Positions 1 to 8,724 of a stretch of DNA of 64,000 nt are shown one piece after another. Numbering within the stretch: position 1 is the stretch's first letter; each line of letters starts with the position of its first letter. Source of the DNA: an uncultured Clostridium sp. (GTDB taxonomy: Bacteria; Bacillota; Clostridia; Lachnospirales; Lachnospiraceae). The notes beneath the pieces were generated by a model. That model was not told where the DNA came from. It searched no databases and saw only the letters and a program-made list of their open reading frames with translations. Both the position numbers and the translations under genes were made by a program. The stretch spans positions 5,889 through 69,888 of the forward strand of contig USJW01000007.1 in assembly GCA_900555045.1 (NCBI GenBank), read 5' to 3'.

Positions 1-1
1 C

Positions 2-292
2 GCGGACTACCGGCAGGAGTGGCGCAAAACCTTTGTGATCCCCGGGGTCAGCGCCCTATTTATGGGCGTGGCCGCCTTCGCGGTATACCGGCTCATCCGC
101 CTGGCGGTTCCGGCGGGGGCGGCGGACCGCAGATTATGGCTGACGGTTCAGGTGCTGCCCGCCATCGCCGTGGCTGTCGCGGTGTACGGCGTGCTTCTCA
201 TCAAGTTCGGGGGCTTTGGGGCGGAGGAGCTGTCGACCATGCCCGGAGGCGGAAAATTGACGGCGCTGCTCAAAAAAGTCCGTTTGCTGTAA
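2..292 (+). CDS. C-terminal fragment of a SpoVB/MATE-like polysaccharide flippase
   Basis: This is the end of a gene that starts before the window; 96 codons are visible and the reading frame is open from base 2. It holds two hydrophobic segments (about residues 12-34 and 45-65 of the fragment) and ends in a basic tail after the motif GGFGAEELSTMPGG. That tail and the preceding arginine-rich loop (YRQEWRKTF) resemble the C-terminus of the stage V sporulation protein B / polysaccharide biosynthesis family, multi-pass membrane flippases that move lipid-linked sugars. The BofC-like gene that follows is consistent with a sporulation or envelope context. Family assignment rests on the C-terminal fifth only, so another MOP-superfamily exporter is possible. 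Confidence 0.55.
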   Translation, partial: ADYRQEWRKTFVIPGVSALFMGVAAFAVYRLIRLAVPAGAADRRLWLTVQVLPAIAVAVAVYGVLLIKFGGFGAEELSTMPGGGKLTALLKKVRLL

Positions 293-371
293 AGAATTCT
301 CAGAAAAACAAAATGTTGTGATTAAAATAGAACAGAAAGCAGATACTATCTCTTACAAGGAGGACAATCCT

Positions 372-767
372 ATGAAGAAGTATATGTACTGCTTTCTGTT
401 ATTTATTGCCACGTCCATGGTGTGCCTGATTGTGGGCTACGCGGTGACGCGCTACAGTCTCCGCCAGGAGCAGGCCCTTCCGGGGACCGCGGTGGAGACG
501 GAGACGGTCAATGAGCTGGAAAACCGGGCGGCTCTCGGCCAGGAGGACATTCAGCCGGTCCTTGAGACCAGCCCTGCAAAGGAGTTCTACCTGGTCAGCG
601 AGTCCGGTTTTCTTCTGGTGTTCTGCAAGGATCAGAGCACCATCTGCCTTTACACCCACATCCCCATCACCGATTTCCCGGAGTCCGAGCGGGGGCGTCT
701 CATGGAGGGAATCTGGTTTCCCACGATGATGGATGTGTACCACTATTTGGAGTCCTACACCAGCTGA
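372..767 (+). CDS. BofC C-terminal-domain-like membrane-anchored protein
   Basis: A 131-residue protein with an uncleaved signal or single membrane segment at residues 1-25 (MKKYMYCFLLFIATSMVCLI), a variable acidic linker, and a conserved C-terminal half from FYLVSESGFLLVF to YHYLESYTS. The pattern of a strand ending in LVF, a THIPITDFPE turn and a terminal LESYTS resembles the BofC C-terminal domain. In Bacillus, BofC is a forespore-secreted inhibitor in the SpoIVB/sigma-K checkpoint; whether this homologue does the same is inference. Start chosen at 372 because AAGGAGG lies at 357-363; an upstream in-frame start at 318 has no ribosome binding site. It could be just a general exported protein. 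Confidence 0.55.
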   Translation: MKKYMYCFLLFIATSMVCLIVGYAVTRYSLRQEQALPGTAVETETVNELENRAALGQEDIQPVLETSPAKEFYLVSESGFLLVFCKDQSTICLYTHIPITDFPESERGRLMEGIWFPTMMDVYHYLESYTS

Positions 768-812
768 GCATGGCCCGGATGGCGCGCGGGTGTGAGAATT
801 ATGTGAAAACAG

Positions 813-841
813 TTGAAATGTACGGCGAAAACAGATAAAAT
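813..841 (+). promoter_or_regulatory. Sigma-A-type promoter of the flavoprotein operon
   Basis: TTGAAA at 813-818 and TAAAAT at 836-841 are separated by 17 bases and lie 35 bases before the start codon of the oxidoreductase gene at 876. No terminator is visible between this gene and lepB, so the promoter may serve the whole run through the proline genes. Confidence 0.6.
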
Positions 842-875
842 GTACTTCGAACTATGGAAGGAATGTGAAAAACGA

Positions 876-2126
876 ATGAGACGGAAAATCATCATTATCG
901 GAGGCGGAGCCAGCGGGCTGGCGGCCGCTGTTTTCGGCGCCCGTGCCGGGGCCGACGTGACGATTGTGGAACATATGGACCGGGTTGGGAAAAAAATTCT
1001 CTCCACCGGCAACGGCAGGTGCAACCTGACCAACCTGGATATGAGGCCGGAGTGCTACCGCAGCGGCCAGCCCTCCTTCCCCATGGAGGTGATCGGTGGC
1101 TTTCCCGTGGAGCGCACCCTGGAATTCTTTCGGGAGCTGGGAATCGAGCCCAAGAGCCGGGGCGGCTACATTTACCCCAACAGCGACCAGGCGAGCGCGG
1201 TCCTGGATGTGCTGCGCCGGGAGGTGGAGCATCTGGGGGTGGCGGTGCTCACGGACTGCGAGGCGCAGGAGGTGAGCGCCCGCCCGGGTGAGCGCGGGTT
1301 TCTTGTGAGGACGAACCAGGGGGATCTCGCGGCGGATGCGGTGATTCTTGCGGCGGGCTCCAAGGCGGCACCCAACACCGGTTCGGACGGCAGCGGGTAC
1401 AAGCTTGCCAAGGGGCTGGGCCACCGGATTGTAAAGCCCCTCCCGGCCTTGGTGCAGCTTCGCTGTCAGGGAAAGCACTATCGGCAGCTGGCGGGAATTC
1501 GGACGGAGGCGAAGCTCTCGCTCTACGCCGACGGCAAGCTTCTTGCGGAGGACACCGGGGAGCTGCAGCTGACGGACTACGGCCTGTCCGGGATCCCCAC
1601 CTTCCAGATCAGCCGCTTTGCCTCCCGGGCATTGGACGAGGGGAAGCGTGTGGTGGTCATGGTGGATTTCCTTCCTGGCTGGCCGGGGGAGGAAGCCTTT
1701 AAGCGCCTGAGAGAGCGGGCCGACCGCCAGAGCTACAAGACGGCGGAGGAGCTCTTCGTAGGCCTTTTAAACAAAAAGCTTGCGCTGGTCCTTTTGCAGG
1801 CGGCGGGAATCGCCCCGTCCCAGCCGGTGAGCGGGTTGAAAAACCGCCAGCTCTCCCGGCTTTTGGAGGTTCTCAAGTCCTACGAGGCGCTGGTGATGAG
1901 CGTGAACCCCTTCGCCAACGCGCAGGTGTGCTGCGGCGGCGTGGACACCCAGGAGGTGGACCCGGCGACCATGGAGTCGCGCAGGTGTAAAAATTTCTAT
2001 CTGGCGGGGGAAATCCTGGATGTGGACGGGATCTGCGGGGGCTACAACCTGCAGTTCGCGTGGTCCAGCGGGGCCATCGCCGGTATGAGTGCAGCCGGGA
2101 AAGGAGCGCACACGGGCAATGATTAG
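876..2126 (+). CDS. NAD(P)/FAD-dependent oxidoreductase, HI0933/YhiN family
   Basis: A 416-residue flavoprotein. The N-terminus has the dinucleotide-binding Rossmann motif IIIIGGGASGLAAA (residues 4-17), followed by the family-typical GKKILSTGNGRCNLTN stretch near residue 40, and the C-terminus has GEILDVDGICGGYNLQ, the second FAD-contact region of this family. HI0933-like proteins are cytosolic FAD enzymes with no settled physiological substrate. The start at 876 has a GGAAGGA at 856-862; earlier in-frame codons fall inside the promoter. The stop codon overlaps the next gene by 8 bases (2119-2126), which points to coupled translation with the second FAD protein. Confidence 0.85.
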   Translation: MRRKIIIIGGGASGLAAAVFGARAGADVTIVEHMDRVGKKILSTGNGRCNLTNLDMRPECYRSGQPSFPMEVIGGFPVERTLEFFRELGIEPKSRGGYIYPNSDQASAVLDVLRREVEHLGVAVLTDCEAQEVSARPGERGFLVRTNQGDLAADAVILAAGSKAAPNTGSDGSGYKLAKGLGHRIVKPLPALVQLRCQGKHYRQLAGIRTEAKLSLYADGKLLAEDTGELQLTDYGLSGIPTFQISRFASRALDEGKRVVVMVDFLPGWPGEEAFKRLRERADRQSYKTAEELFVGLLNKKLALVLLQAAGIAPSQPVSGLKNRQLSRLLEVLKSYEALVMSVNPFANAQVCCGGVDTQEVDPATMESRRCKNFYLAGEILDVDGICGGYNLQFAWSSGAIAGMSAAGKGAHTGND

Positions 2127-3738
2127 AATCAGTCAGCTGAAGATGCCGCTGGGACACAGCGGGGACGGCCTGCGGGCCAAGGCGGCCAAGAGCCTTCGGG
2201 TCCGGGAGAACCGGATCAAGCATTTAAATATTGTCAAGCAGTCCGTGGACGCGCGAAAAAAGCCGGAGATCCGCTACAGCTACGTGGTGGATGTGACGCT
2301 TAGCGGCCTGGACGCGGAGGGGGAAAAACAGCTGGTACATAGGCTGAGGGACCGGAACATCGCGGTCTCCCAGGAAAAGCCCTACCGCTGCCCGGACTGC
2401 GGGGAGGCGCCGCTTGACTGCCCGCCGGTGATCGTGGGGACCGGGCCTGCGGGATTATTTTGCGGGCTTATGCTGGCCAGAAAGGGCTACCGGCCGATCC
2501 TTCTGGAGCGCGGCCGGGATGTGGACGCCCGCACGAAGGACGTGGACGCCTTCTGGAACGGCGGTGACCTAAATCCCGCCTCCAACGTGCAGTTCGGGGA
2601 GGGGGGCGCCGGGACCTTTTCCGACGGAAAATTGAACACGCTTGTGAAGGACGCCTCCGGCCGGAACCGGGAGGTGTTAAAAATCCTGGTGGAGTTCGGG
2701 GCGGATCCCTCCATCTGCTATGTCAATAAGCCACACATCGGCACAGACGTGCTGAGCCGGGTGGTGAAGGCTATCCGGCAGGAAATCGAACAGTTGGGCG
2801 GCCAGGTGCGCTTTATGAGCCAGGTGACGGATCTGGAGCTCTCAGACGGGCAGCTTCGGGCGCTTGTGGTCAACGGCTCTGAGCGCATTGAAGCCCAGGC
2901 GGCGGTGCTCGCCATCGGCCACAGCGCCAGGGACACCTTCCAGATGCTGCTGGAGAAGGGCCTTTCCATGGAGGCGAAGGCCTTCGCGGTGGGACTTCGC
3001 ATTCAGCACCCCCAGGCCATGATCAATCGCAGCCAGTACGGGAGCGAGGAGGTAAGGGAGCTGGGGGCGGCGGATTACAAGCTCACCTTCAAGACCGGTG
3101 ACGGGAGAGGAGTCTACTCCTTCTGCATGTGCCCGGGCGGCTACGTGGTCAACGCCTCCTCGGAGCCGGGGCGGCTGGCGGTCAACGGCATGAGCTACCA
3201 CGGCAGGGCCGGGGAGAACGCCAACAGCGCCCTGATCGTGACCGTGACGCCGGAGGATTTTCCGGACCGGACTCCCCTGGGCGGAATGCACTTTCAGCGG
3301 AAGCTGGAGGAGGCGGCATTTGAACTCGGCGGGGGAAAGATACCGGTAGAACTCTACGGGGATTTTAAAGAAAACCGTCCCCCGTCCGGCGAATTCGGGC
3401 AGGTGCAGCCGCAGCTTAAGGGCGCATATCAGTTCGCCGACCTGCGCAAGCTGTGGCCCGAGGAGCTCTCCAGAGCGCTCATCGAGGGCGTGGAGGCGTT
3501 TGAGGGGATGATCGCGGGCTTTTCCAGACCCGACGCCATCCTGGCGGGAATCGAGAGCCGCACCTCCTCCCCGGTGCGCATTCCAAGAGACGAGGGATTT
3601 GAGAGCAGCGTCCGGGGGATTTACCCCTGCGGCGAGGGCGCCGGGTACGCGGGCGGAATCACCTCGGCGGCCATGGACGGCTTAAAGACAGCGGAAGAAA
3701 TTATCCGGCGCTACGCGCCGTTAGAGGCGAAGGCCTGA
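2119..3738 (+). CDS. FAD-dependent dehydrogenase (COG2509 family)
   Basis: A 539-residue protein with an N-terminal region of about 95 residues without cofactor motifs, then the sequence YRCPDCGEAPLDCP, then a Rossmann motif VIVGTGPAGLFCG near residue 105. The motifs FGEGGAGTFSDGKLNT and the C-terminal GIYPCGEGAGYAGGITSAA are diagnostic of the large uncharacterised FAD-dependent dehydrogenase family found in Clostridia and Bacteroidetes. Substrate unknown. It overlaps the upstream YhiN-like flavoprotein and is followed after 13 bases by proB, so the three genes are probably one transcript. The Cys pair between the N-terminal domain and the FAD domain could bind metal; this is speculative. Confidence 0.8.
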   Translation: MIRISQLKMPLGHSGDGLRAKAAKSLRVRENRIKHLNIVKQSVDARKKPEIRYSYVVDVTLSGLDAEGEKQLVHRLRDRNIAVSQEKPYRCPDCGEAPLDCPPVIVGTGPAGLFCGLMLARKGYRPILLERGRDVDARTKDVDAFWNGGDLNPASNVQFGEGGAGTFSDGKLNTLVKDASGRNREVLKILVEFGADPSICYVNKPHIGTDVLSRVVKAIRQEIEQLGGQVRFMSQVTDLELSDGQLRALVVNGSERIEAQAAVLAIGHSARDTFQMLLEKGLSMEAKAFAVGLRIQHPQAMINRSQYGSEEVRELGAADYKLTFKTGDGRGVYSFCMCPGGYVVNASSEPGRLAVNGMSYHGRAGENANSALIVTVTPEDFPDRTPLGGMHFQRKLEEAAFELGGGKIPVELYGDFKENRPPSGEFGQVQPQLKGAYQFADLRKLWPEELSRALIEGVEAFEGMIAGFSRPDAILAGIESRTSSPVRIPRDEGFESSVRGIYPCGEGAGYAGGITSAAMDGLKTAEEIIRRYAPLEAKA

Positions 3739-3751
3739 AAGGAAATGAACG

Positions 3752-4615
3752 ATGCAGACATTGGAACGCCAAAATCTAAAGCAAAAGAAACGAATTGTGA
3801 TCAAGATTGGCTCCTCGTCCCTGACCCACAGTGAGACGGGGGATCTGAATCTGTTGAAAATAGAGCAGCTGATCCGCGTGATCAGCGATTTAAAGGGCGA
3901 GGGCCGCGAGGTAGTGTTGGTGTCCTCCGGCGCCATCGCAGCGGGGCGGCAGGCCCTGGGACACACGAGGCGGCCGGACTCCCTGGCGCAGAAGCAGGCG
4001 TTTGCGGCGGTGGGCCAGGCGCGGCTGATGATGGTCTACCAGAAGCTGTTCGCGGAGTACAACCAGACCGCGGCCCAGGTGCTTCTGACCAAGGACACCA
4101 TGGTCAACGACTCCTCCCGCTACAACGCCCAGAACACCTTTGACGAGCTGTTAAAGCTGGGAGCGATCCCGGTGGTCAACGAGAACGACACGGTGTCCAC
4201 CTCCGAGATCCCCTACGTGGACAGCTTCGGCGACAACGACCGGCTGTCCGCCATCGTGACGGCGCTCATCGGCGGGGACCTTTTGATCCTGCTCTCCGAC
4301 ATCGACGGGCTCTACACCGACGACCCGCGCCGCAATCCCGAGGCGCGCTTTATCGGCATGGTGCCGGAGATCACCACAGAGTTTTTGTCCATGGGCAAGG
4401 ACACCTCCAGCAGCGACGTGGGGACCGGGGGCATGTCCGCCAAGCTGGCGGCCGCCCGCATCGCCACGGACAGCGGGGCGGACATGGTGATCGCTAACGG
4501 AGATCACGTGGGCGTGATCCAGCAGATCATGGCGGGGGAGGAGAAGGGCACGCTGTTTTTGGCCCACCCGAATCTGGATTTTGACCTGATGCACTACCTG
4601 AACAACGAGTACTAG
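3752..4615 (+). CDS. proB: Glutamate 5-kinase
   Basis: A 287-residue amino-acid kinase. It phosphorylates L-glutamate with ATP in the first step of proline synthesis. Motifs visible are the N-terminal VIKIGSSSLT (ATP phosphate loop), VLVSSGAIAAGR, NENDTVST, FGDNDRLSA and the glycine-rich GTGGMSAKLAAA near residue 225. It ends soon after the kinase fold and lacks the C-terminal PUA domain of the longer enterobacterial enzyme; short PUA-less ProB forms are common in Firmicutes, so this is not a truncation. A GGAA ribosome site precedes the ATG. proA lies 900 bases downstream in the same transcription unit, with two small genes between. Confidence 0.95.
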   Translation: MQTLERQNLKQKKRIVIKIGSSSLTHSETGDLNLLKIEQLIRVISDLKGEGREVVLVSSGAIAAGRQALGHTRRPDSLAQKQAFAAVGQARLMMVYQKLFAEYNQTAAQVLLTKDTMVNDSSRYNAQNTFDELLKLGAIPVVNENDTVSTSEIPYVDSFGDNDRLSAIVTALIGGDLLILLSDIDGLYTDDPRRNPEARFIGMVPEITTEFLSMGKDTSSSDVGTGGMSAKLAAARIATDSGADMVIANGDHVGVIQQIMAGEEKGTLFLAHPNLDFDLMHYLNNEY

Positions 4616-4638
4616 GAGAGTTAGGAGGAACCTACATA

Positions 4639-4860
4639 ATGGATGCAAACCAAATTGACAGAATCAACGAGCTGTACCACAAATCCAAGTCCGTGGGGCT
4701 GACGGAGGAGGAGAAGGCGGAGCAGGCTGCGCTGCGCCAGGAATACATCGCCGCCATCCGCGCCAGCCTGCGCGGGTCACTCAACAACATTTCCATCCAG
4801 GAGCCGGACGGGACGATCACGGATCTGGGGAAAAAGCACGGCGGAATCAAAGAGGTGTAG
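4639..4860 (+). CDS. DUF896 (UPF0291, YnzC-like) small protein
   Basis: A 73-residue helical protein. The stretch from IDRINELYHKSKSVGLTEEE to RQEYI, then SLNNISIQEPDG, is the signature of the DUF896/YnzC family, two-helix cytosolic proteins of unknown role; B. subtilis YneB/YnzC sits in the SOS-linked yneA operon. A strong TAGGAGG precedes the ATG. Here it is in the proline/folate operon, 23 bases after proB and 3 bases before the folate enzyme gene, so it is cotranscribed, but its position gives no clear functional clue. Confidence 0.85.
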   Translation: MDANQIDRINELYHKSKSVGLTEEEKAEQAALRQEYIAAIRASLRGSLNNISIQEPDGTITDLGKKHGGIKEV

Positions 4861-4863
4861 CCC

Positions 4864-5445
4864 ATGGAGGCGGATATAAGGCTGGAGAAAAAGCGGCTGC
4901 GCCGGGAGATGCTAGCCCTCAGGGACGGGATGGAGCGGGAGCAGGCGGACCGGCTCAACCGCGCGCTGTATGAGCAGTTCGCAGCGTGCGGGGACCTCTT
5001 TAGCGGCCTGCCGGTCTACACCTACATCTCATACCGCAGGGAGGCGGACACCCGCGCCCTTATACGGGCCCTCTGGGCAAAAAATATCCCGGTGGCCGCC
5101 CCGCGGGTGGCGGGCCGGGATATGGATTTTTTCTGGATCTGCGGCGAGCAGGACCTGGCGGTGGGCTACCGGGGAATCCCCGAGCCGGCCTGCGGGTGCG
5201 CGCGGGCGGATGCGCAGGAAGCCCTCATCGTGGTCCCGGGGGCTGCCTTTGACCGACAGGGCTACCGGATCGGCTACGGGGGCGGCTTCTACGACCGCTT
5301 CCTGGAGCGGGAGCCCGGACATCGGGCCATGGGGCTGGCCTACGGCTTCCAGCTTTTGGAGCGCCTGCTGCATGAGGACTGCGACCGGCCGGTGGGGGGA
5401 ATTCTAACCCAGGAGGGACTGGTAAAATGTGGAAGCGGCTTTTAA
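4864..5445 (+). CDS. 5-formyltetrahydrofolate cyclo-ligase
   Basis: A 193-residue enzyme that converts 5-formyl-THF to 5,10-methenyl-THF with ATP, returning the storage folate to the one-carbon pool. The N-terminal EKKRLRREMLALRDGM helix and the C-terminal VVPGAAFDRQGYRIGYGG motif followed by FYDRFL are the substrate and ATP binding signatures of the MTHFS/YgfA family, and the length is typical. The start lies 3 bases after the DUF896 stop codon, with the ribosome site GAGGTG inside the end of that gene. A gap of 86 bases separates it from proA. Confidence 0.93.
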   Translation: MEADIRLEKKRLRREMLALRDGMEREQADRLNRALYEQFAACGDLFSGLPVYTYISYRREADTRALIRALWAKNIPVAAPRVAGRDMDFFWICGEQDLAVGYRGIPEPACGCARADAQEALIVVPGAAFDRQGYRIGYGGGFYDRFLEREPGHRAMGLAYGFQLLERLLHEDCDRPVGGILTQEGLVKCGSGF

Positions 5446-5460
5446 ATTGCGGCCAGGCGG

Positions 5461-5490
5461 TAGACTTTTCAAGGTTTTCTGTGGTATCAT
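5461..5490 (+). promoter_or_regulatory. Possible promoter of proA
   Basis: The 86-base gap before proA holds TATCAT at 5485-5490 preceded by TGG (an extended -10) and TAGACT at 5461-5466, 18 bases upstream. It could give proA an expression level separate from proB. The match is modest. Confidence 0.35.
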
Positions 5491-5531
5491 TGACCATATC
5501 AGAGCGTTTGTGAATAATGAGGGAGATTCGT

Positions 5532-6773
5532 ATGACATTGAATGAGATCGGCTATCAGGCCAAGGAGGTGTCCCGGGTGCTCGGCACTTTGGGATCGCGC
5601 GAGAAAAATATGGGCCTCGAGGAGGCTGCCAGGGCACTGCTCGAGGACGAGGAGGAGATTCTTGAGGCGAACCGCGAGGACTGCGAGAAGGCGAAAAACG
5701 GCGGCATGAGCCAGGGGCTTTTGGACCGGCTCCAGCTGACGCCCGCCCGGGTGCAGGCCATGGCGGACGGCCTTTTGCAGGTGGCCGCGCTGGAGGACCC
5801 GGTGGGGGAGGTGCTGTCCATGAAGCTGCGCCCCAACGGCCTTCAGATCGGCCAGAAGCGGGTCCCCTTGGGGGTGATCGGCATGATCTACGAGGCGCGC
5901 CCAAACGTGACGGCGGACGCCTTCGGCCTTTGCTTTAAGAGCGGAAACGCGGTTATTTTAAAGGGCGGAAGCGATGCCATCCGCTCCAATCAGGCGATCG
6001 TCGGCTGCCTGCGAAAGGGCCTTCTGCGGGCCGGGCTGCCGGAGGATGCGGTGCAGCTTGTGGAGGACACCAGCAGGGAGACCACAAAGGAGCTCATGCG
6101 CTTAAACCAGTACATCGATGTGCTGATCCCAAGAGGGGGCGCGGGGCTGATCCGCGCGGTGGTGGAGAACAGCACGGTGCCCGTGATCGAGACGGGGACG
6201 GGAAACTGCCACATCTACGTGGATGAGTCCGCCGACCTAAACATGGCACTTGACATTATCTACAACGCCAAGACCCAGCGGATCGGCGTGTGCAACGCCT
6301 GCGAGTCCCTGGTGGTGCACCGGGCCGTGGCGGAGCAGTTTTTGCCGCTCCTTAAGGAGCGCTTATCCAGAAAGCAGGTGGAGATCCGCGCCGACGAGGC
6401 GGCCTGCGCCATCGAGCCGTCCTTCACCCCGGCCACGGAGGAGGACTGGGGGACCGAGTACCTGGACTACATCCTGTCGTTAAAGCTGGTGGACTCCCTC
6501 GACGAGGCCATCCAGCACATCAACCACTACAATACAGGCCATTCCGAGGCCATCATCACGTCGGATTATTTTAATGCCCAGCGCTTCTTAAACGAGGTGG
6601 ACGCTGCGGCGGTGTACGCCAACGCCTCCACCCGGTTTACGGACGGGGAGGAGTTCGGCTTTGGGGCGGAGATCGGCATCAGCACCCAGAAGCTGCACGC
6701 CAGGGGTCCCATGGGCTTAAAAGAGCTGACGACCACAAAATACATCATATACGGGGACGGCCAGATCCGATAG
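5532..6773 (+). CDS. proA: Glutamate-5-semialdehyde dehydrogenase (gamma-glutamyl phosphate reductase)
   Basis: A 413-residue NADPH enzyme of the aldehyde dehydrogenase superfamily that reduces gamma-glutamyl phosphate, the product of ProB, to glutamate semialdehyde. Visible are VPLGVIGMIYEARPNVT and the catalytic cysteine in RIGVCNACESLVV (family form GVCNAxE), plus IPRGGAGLI and the C-terminal ARGPMGLKELTTTKY motif. The ATG at 5532 is chosen over the in-frame ATG at 5517 because GAGGGAG at 5519-5525 is correctly placed only for 5532. Length is normal. Together with ProB it covers two of the three steps to proline; proC is not in the window. Confidence 0.95.
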   Translation: MTLNEIGYQAKEVSRVLGTLGSREKNMGLEEAARALLEDEEEILEANREDCEKAKNGGMSQGLLDRLQLTPARVQAMADGLLQVAALEDPVGEVLSMKLRPNGLQIGQKRVPLGVIGMIYEARPNVTADAFGLCFKSGNAVILKGGSDAIRSNQAIVGCLRKGLLRAGLPEDAVQLVEDTSRETTKELMRLNQYIDVLIPRGGAGLIRAVVENSTVPVIETGTGNCHIYVDESADLNMALDIIYNAKTQRIGVCNACESLVVHRAVAEQFLPLLKERLSRKQVEIRADEAACAIEPSFTPATEEDWGTEYLDYILSLKLVDSLDEAIQHINHYNTGHSEAIITSDYFNAQRFLNEVDAAAVYANASTRFTDGEEFGFGAEIGISTQKLHARGPMGLKELTTTKYIIYGDGQIR

Positions 6774-6803
6774 GCAGGCGGTTCTAGAAAAGAGGAATAC
6801 TTC

Positions 6804-7361
6804 ATGTCAGACAGAGAAAACAAAGAGAAGGAACCGATCGACTGGAAGGCGGAGATTATCAGCTGGATTCAGATCATCGTGGCCGCCGTGGCGATCGCCT
6901 TCGTGCTCAATAACTTTATCATCGCCAACAGCCGCGTTCCAACCGGCTCCATGATCCCCACGATCATGTCCAAGAGCCGCGTGATCGGCTCACGGCTGTC
7001 CTACATTAACAGCGACCCGGAGCGGGGGGATGTGGTGATCTTCCATTTCCCGGACGATCCCACCGGCAAGACCTACTATGTGAAGCGGGTGATCGGCCTG
7101 CCGGGGGAGACGGTGAACATCGTGGACGGCAAGGTCTACATCGACGACTCCGAGACACCCCTCGACGAGCCCTACCTGGCGGAGCCGATGGAGGGCTCCT
7201 GGGGGCCCTACCAGGTGCCGGAGGACAGCTACTTTATGCTGGGCGACAACCGGAATAACTCCCTGGACGCCAGGTTCTGGGATGAACAGTACGTGAAAAA
7301 GGACAAAATTATCGCCAAGGTGCTGTTCTGTTATTTCCCGAAGATAAAGAAAGTGGTATAG
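6804..7361 (+). CDS. lepB: Type I signal peptidase (first of two)
   Basis: A 185-residue membrane serine protease that removes signal peptides from exported proteins. One membrane anchor at residues 19-40 follows a charged cytosolic tail. The catalytic serine is in VPTGSMIPT and the lysine general base in YYVKRVIGLPGE; box E is LGDNRNNSLDARFW. The length and single anchor match Gram-positive SipS-type enzymes. It follows proA by 30 bases and ends just before a strong hairpin. A second paralogue lies at 19533-20084; Clostridia often have several, presumably with overlapping substrates. Confidence 0.93.
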   Translation: MSDRENKEKEPIDWKAEIISWIQIIVAAVAIAFVLNNFIIANSRVPTGSMIPTIMSKSRVIGSRLSYINSDPERGDVVIFHFPDDPTGKTYYVKRVIGLPGETVNIVDGKVYIDDSETPLDEPYLAEPMEGSWGPYQVPEDSYFMLGDNRNNSLDARFWDEQYVKKDKIIAKVLFCYFPKIKKVV

Positions 7362-7365
7362 AATT

Positions 7366-7412
7366 CAGGAGGCACAGCCCATGTGATATCGGGCTGTGCC
7401 TCCTGTTTGTAT
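7366..7412. terminator. Hairpin terminator between lepB and the convergent formamidase-family gene
   Basis: A perfect 15-base-pair stem (CAGGAGGCACAGCCC, 7366-7380, with its complement 7391-7405) and 10-base loop, followed by TTTGTATT on the + strand. It separates two convergent genes and may stop transcription from both sides, although the U-tract is weak. Confidence 0.75.
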
Positions 7413-7416
7413 TGGC

Positions 7417-8724
7417 TTATTTTTCCGGGTAGAGGTGATACTGTTCCTCCACCAGCTCCCAGAGGCCGCAGGCCTCGAGCTTTGCCCTGGGAACCCGCAG
7501 GGTGATGGTCACGACGCCGGGGGCGCGGCCGATCTCGATGGCGCCGGAGATGGTCACGCGGTTCTGCACCTCGGGGACGCTCATCTCAAAGAGCTCGGCC
7601 GCCCGGGCCAGGCCGTTGTCGATGGCCAGATTTAAGTTGGCGCCCGTCCCGATCACGCTGATGGGGGCGGAGTCCTCAAAGCCGGTCATTCCCCACTTCT
7701 GCGCCTCGTGCATTGCCATGGCCTTCTCCGCGCGGGTGAGCGGCCGTGCCAGGTAGGGGATGTCCTCCGGGCAGGGAAGGAGAAGCGGTCCGTCGATGGG
7801 CAGATTGTGGATCACGTGGACGCGGAGCGTGACGGCGGCCGACACATCGCAGGTGTGCCCCGCGATCTCGCCCTCGCCCTGCATGGCGTGCACATCGCCC
7901 ACGTACACGCCGCCGCCCTCCACCTTCACCGGGCAGATTAGGACGGCCCCGGCGCGCACCTTGTTGATGTCCATGTGCCCGTCCGTCTTGTCCTTAAGCG
8001 TCTCCTCCGTCTGGCAGTACTCGTGGGGCGCGCCCAGAAGGAAGCTGCCGAAGTCGCCGGCGTTGTGGGAGTCCGGCAGGGGCCTGGCGGGGGTGGTGCC
8101 CAGCTGGCCGATGAAGGGGCGAAGCCGGGTGGCGATCCCGGGAAGGTCCGAGGGAGCCAGGGCGACCACCGGATTCTGGATGGAATTGTCCGGGGTCTGC
8201 ATGTAGTGCCGTCCGTCCGCGGCGATGCGCTCGGCGGCCGGACGGTCCACGGTCAGCCCGATCTCGCGGGCCTCGTCAAACACGATGGTGTAGCCGTTTG
8301 TGAAGGCGAAGGGAGACACCGGCGCGCCGCACTTGTCGCAGCGGACCGCATCCGGCCCGATTCCCTCCAGGTGGCTGGGCGGATTTTTGGTGCCGCAGGA
8401 CGGGCAGACCCGGGCCACGAAGGGATCACCCACAAAGCGCCCCTCGATGGTGCGGTCGTTGCCGGATGCGGTGGCGTCGGAGGTAACCCGGACCGCCTCA
8501 ATCCGGATGGCGATGGCGTCCCCCGGCCTGGCCCCCTCCACGTAGACCGGCTGCGTCACCTCGTGTCCGCCACGAAGCTCGGGGGTGATCATAGGCCCCC
8601 AGCAGCCCGCGGCAGTGTTTGCAAGAATTCTTCCCCCATCCTTTACCGGGCCCAGCATCTCTTTGCCTGGATCCAGCACCCCGTTGGTGTAGCTGTTTAC
8701 AAGTACCGTCTGTTTTGTACTCAT
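7417..8724 (-). CDS. Acetamidase/formamidase family protein with inserted zinc-ribbon-like motif
   Basis: A 435-residue protein of the FmdA/AmdA family, enzymes that hydrolyse short-chain amides to ammonia and an acid. The signature GGVYVGDVHAMQGEGE is near residue 300, and PDSHNAGDF occurs upstream. An unusual insertion holds two cysteine pairs, CPSC (107-110) and CDKC (129-132), which look like a small metal-binding ribbon. The start is set by GAGGAGG 10 bases before the ATG; longer in-frame starts have no such site. TATAAT on the minus strand (8797-8792) is a likely -10 box without a clear -35. The gene stands alone between terminator and divergent promoter, so the substrate is not indicated by neighbours. 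Confidence 0.85.
   Translation of the reverse strand: MSTKQTVLVNSYTNGVLDPGKEMLGPVKDGGRILANTAAGCWGPMITPELRGGHEVTQPVYVEGARPGDAIAIRIEAVRVTSDATASGNDRTIEGRFVGDPFVARVCPSCGTKNPPSHLEGIGPDAVRCDKCGAPVSPFAFTNGYTIVFDEAREIGLTVDRPAAERIAADGRHYMQTPDNSIQNPVVALAPSDLPGIATRLRPFIGQLGTTPARPLPDSHNAGDFGSFLLGAPHEYCQTEETLKDKTDGHMDINKVRAGAVLICPVKVEGGGVYVGDVHAMQGEGEIAGHTCDVSAAVTLRVHVIHNLPIDGPLLLPCPEDIPYLARPLTRAEKAMAMHEAQKWGMTGFEDSAPISVIGTGANLNLAIDNGLARAAELFEMSVPEVQNRVTISGAIEIGRAPGVVTITLRVPRAKLEACGLWELVEEQYHLYPEK

Noticed and set aside
3752..4615. proB as truncated gene lacking PUA
   Set aside because: PUA-less glutamate kinases are normal in Firmicutes, and the stop is followed at once by an intact next gene.
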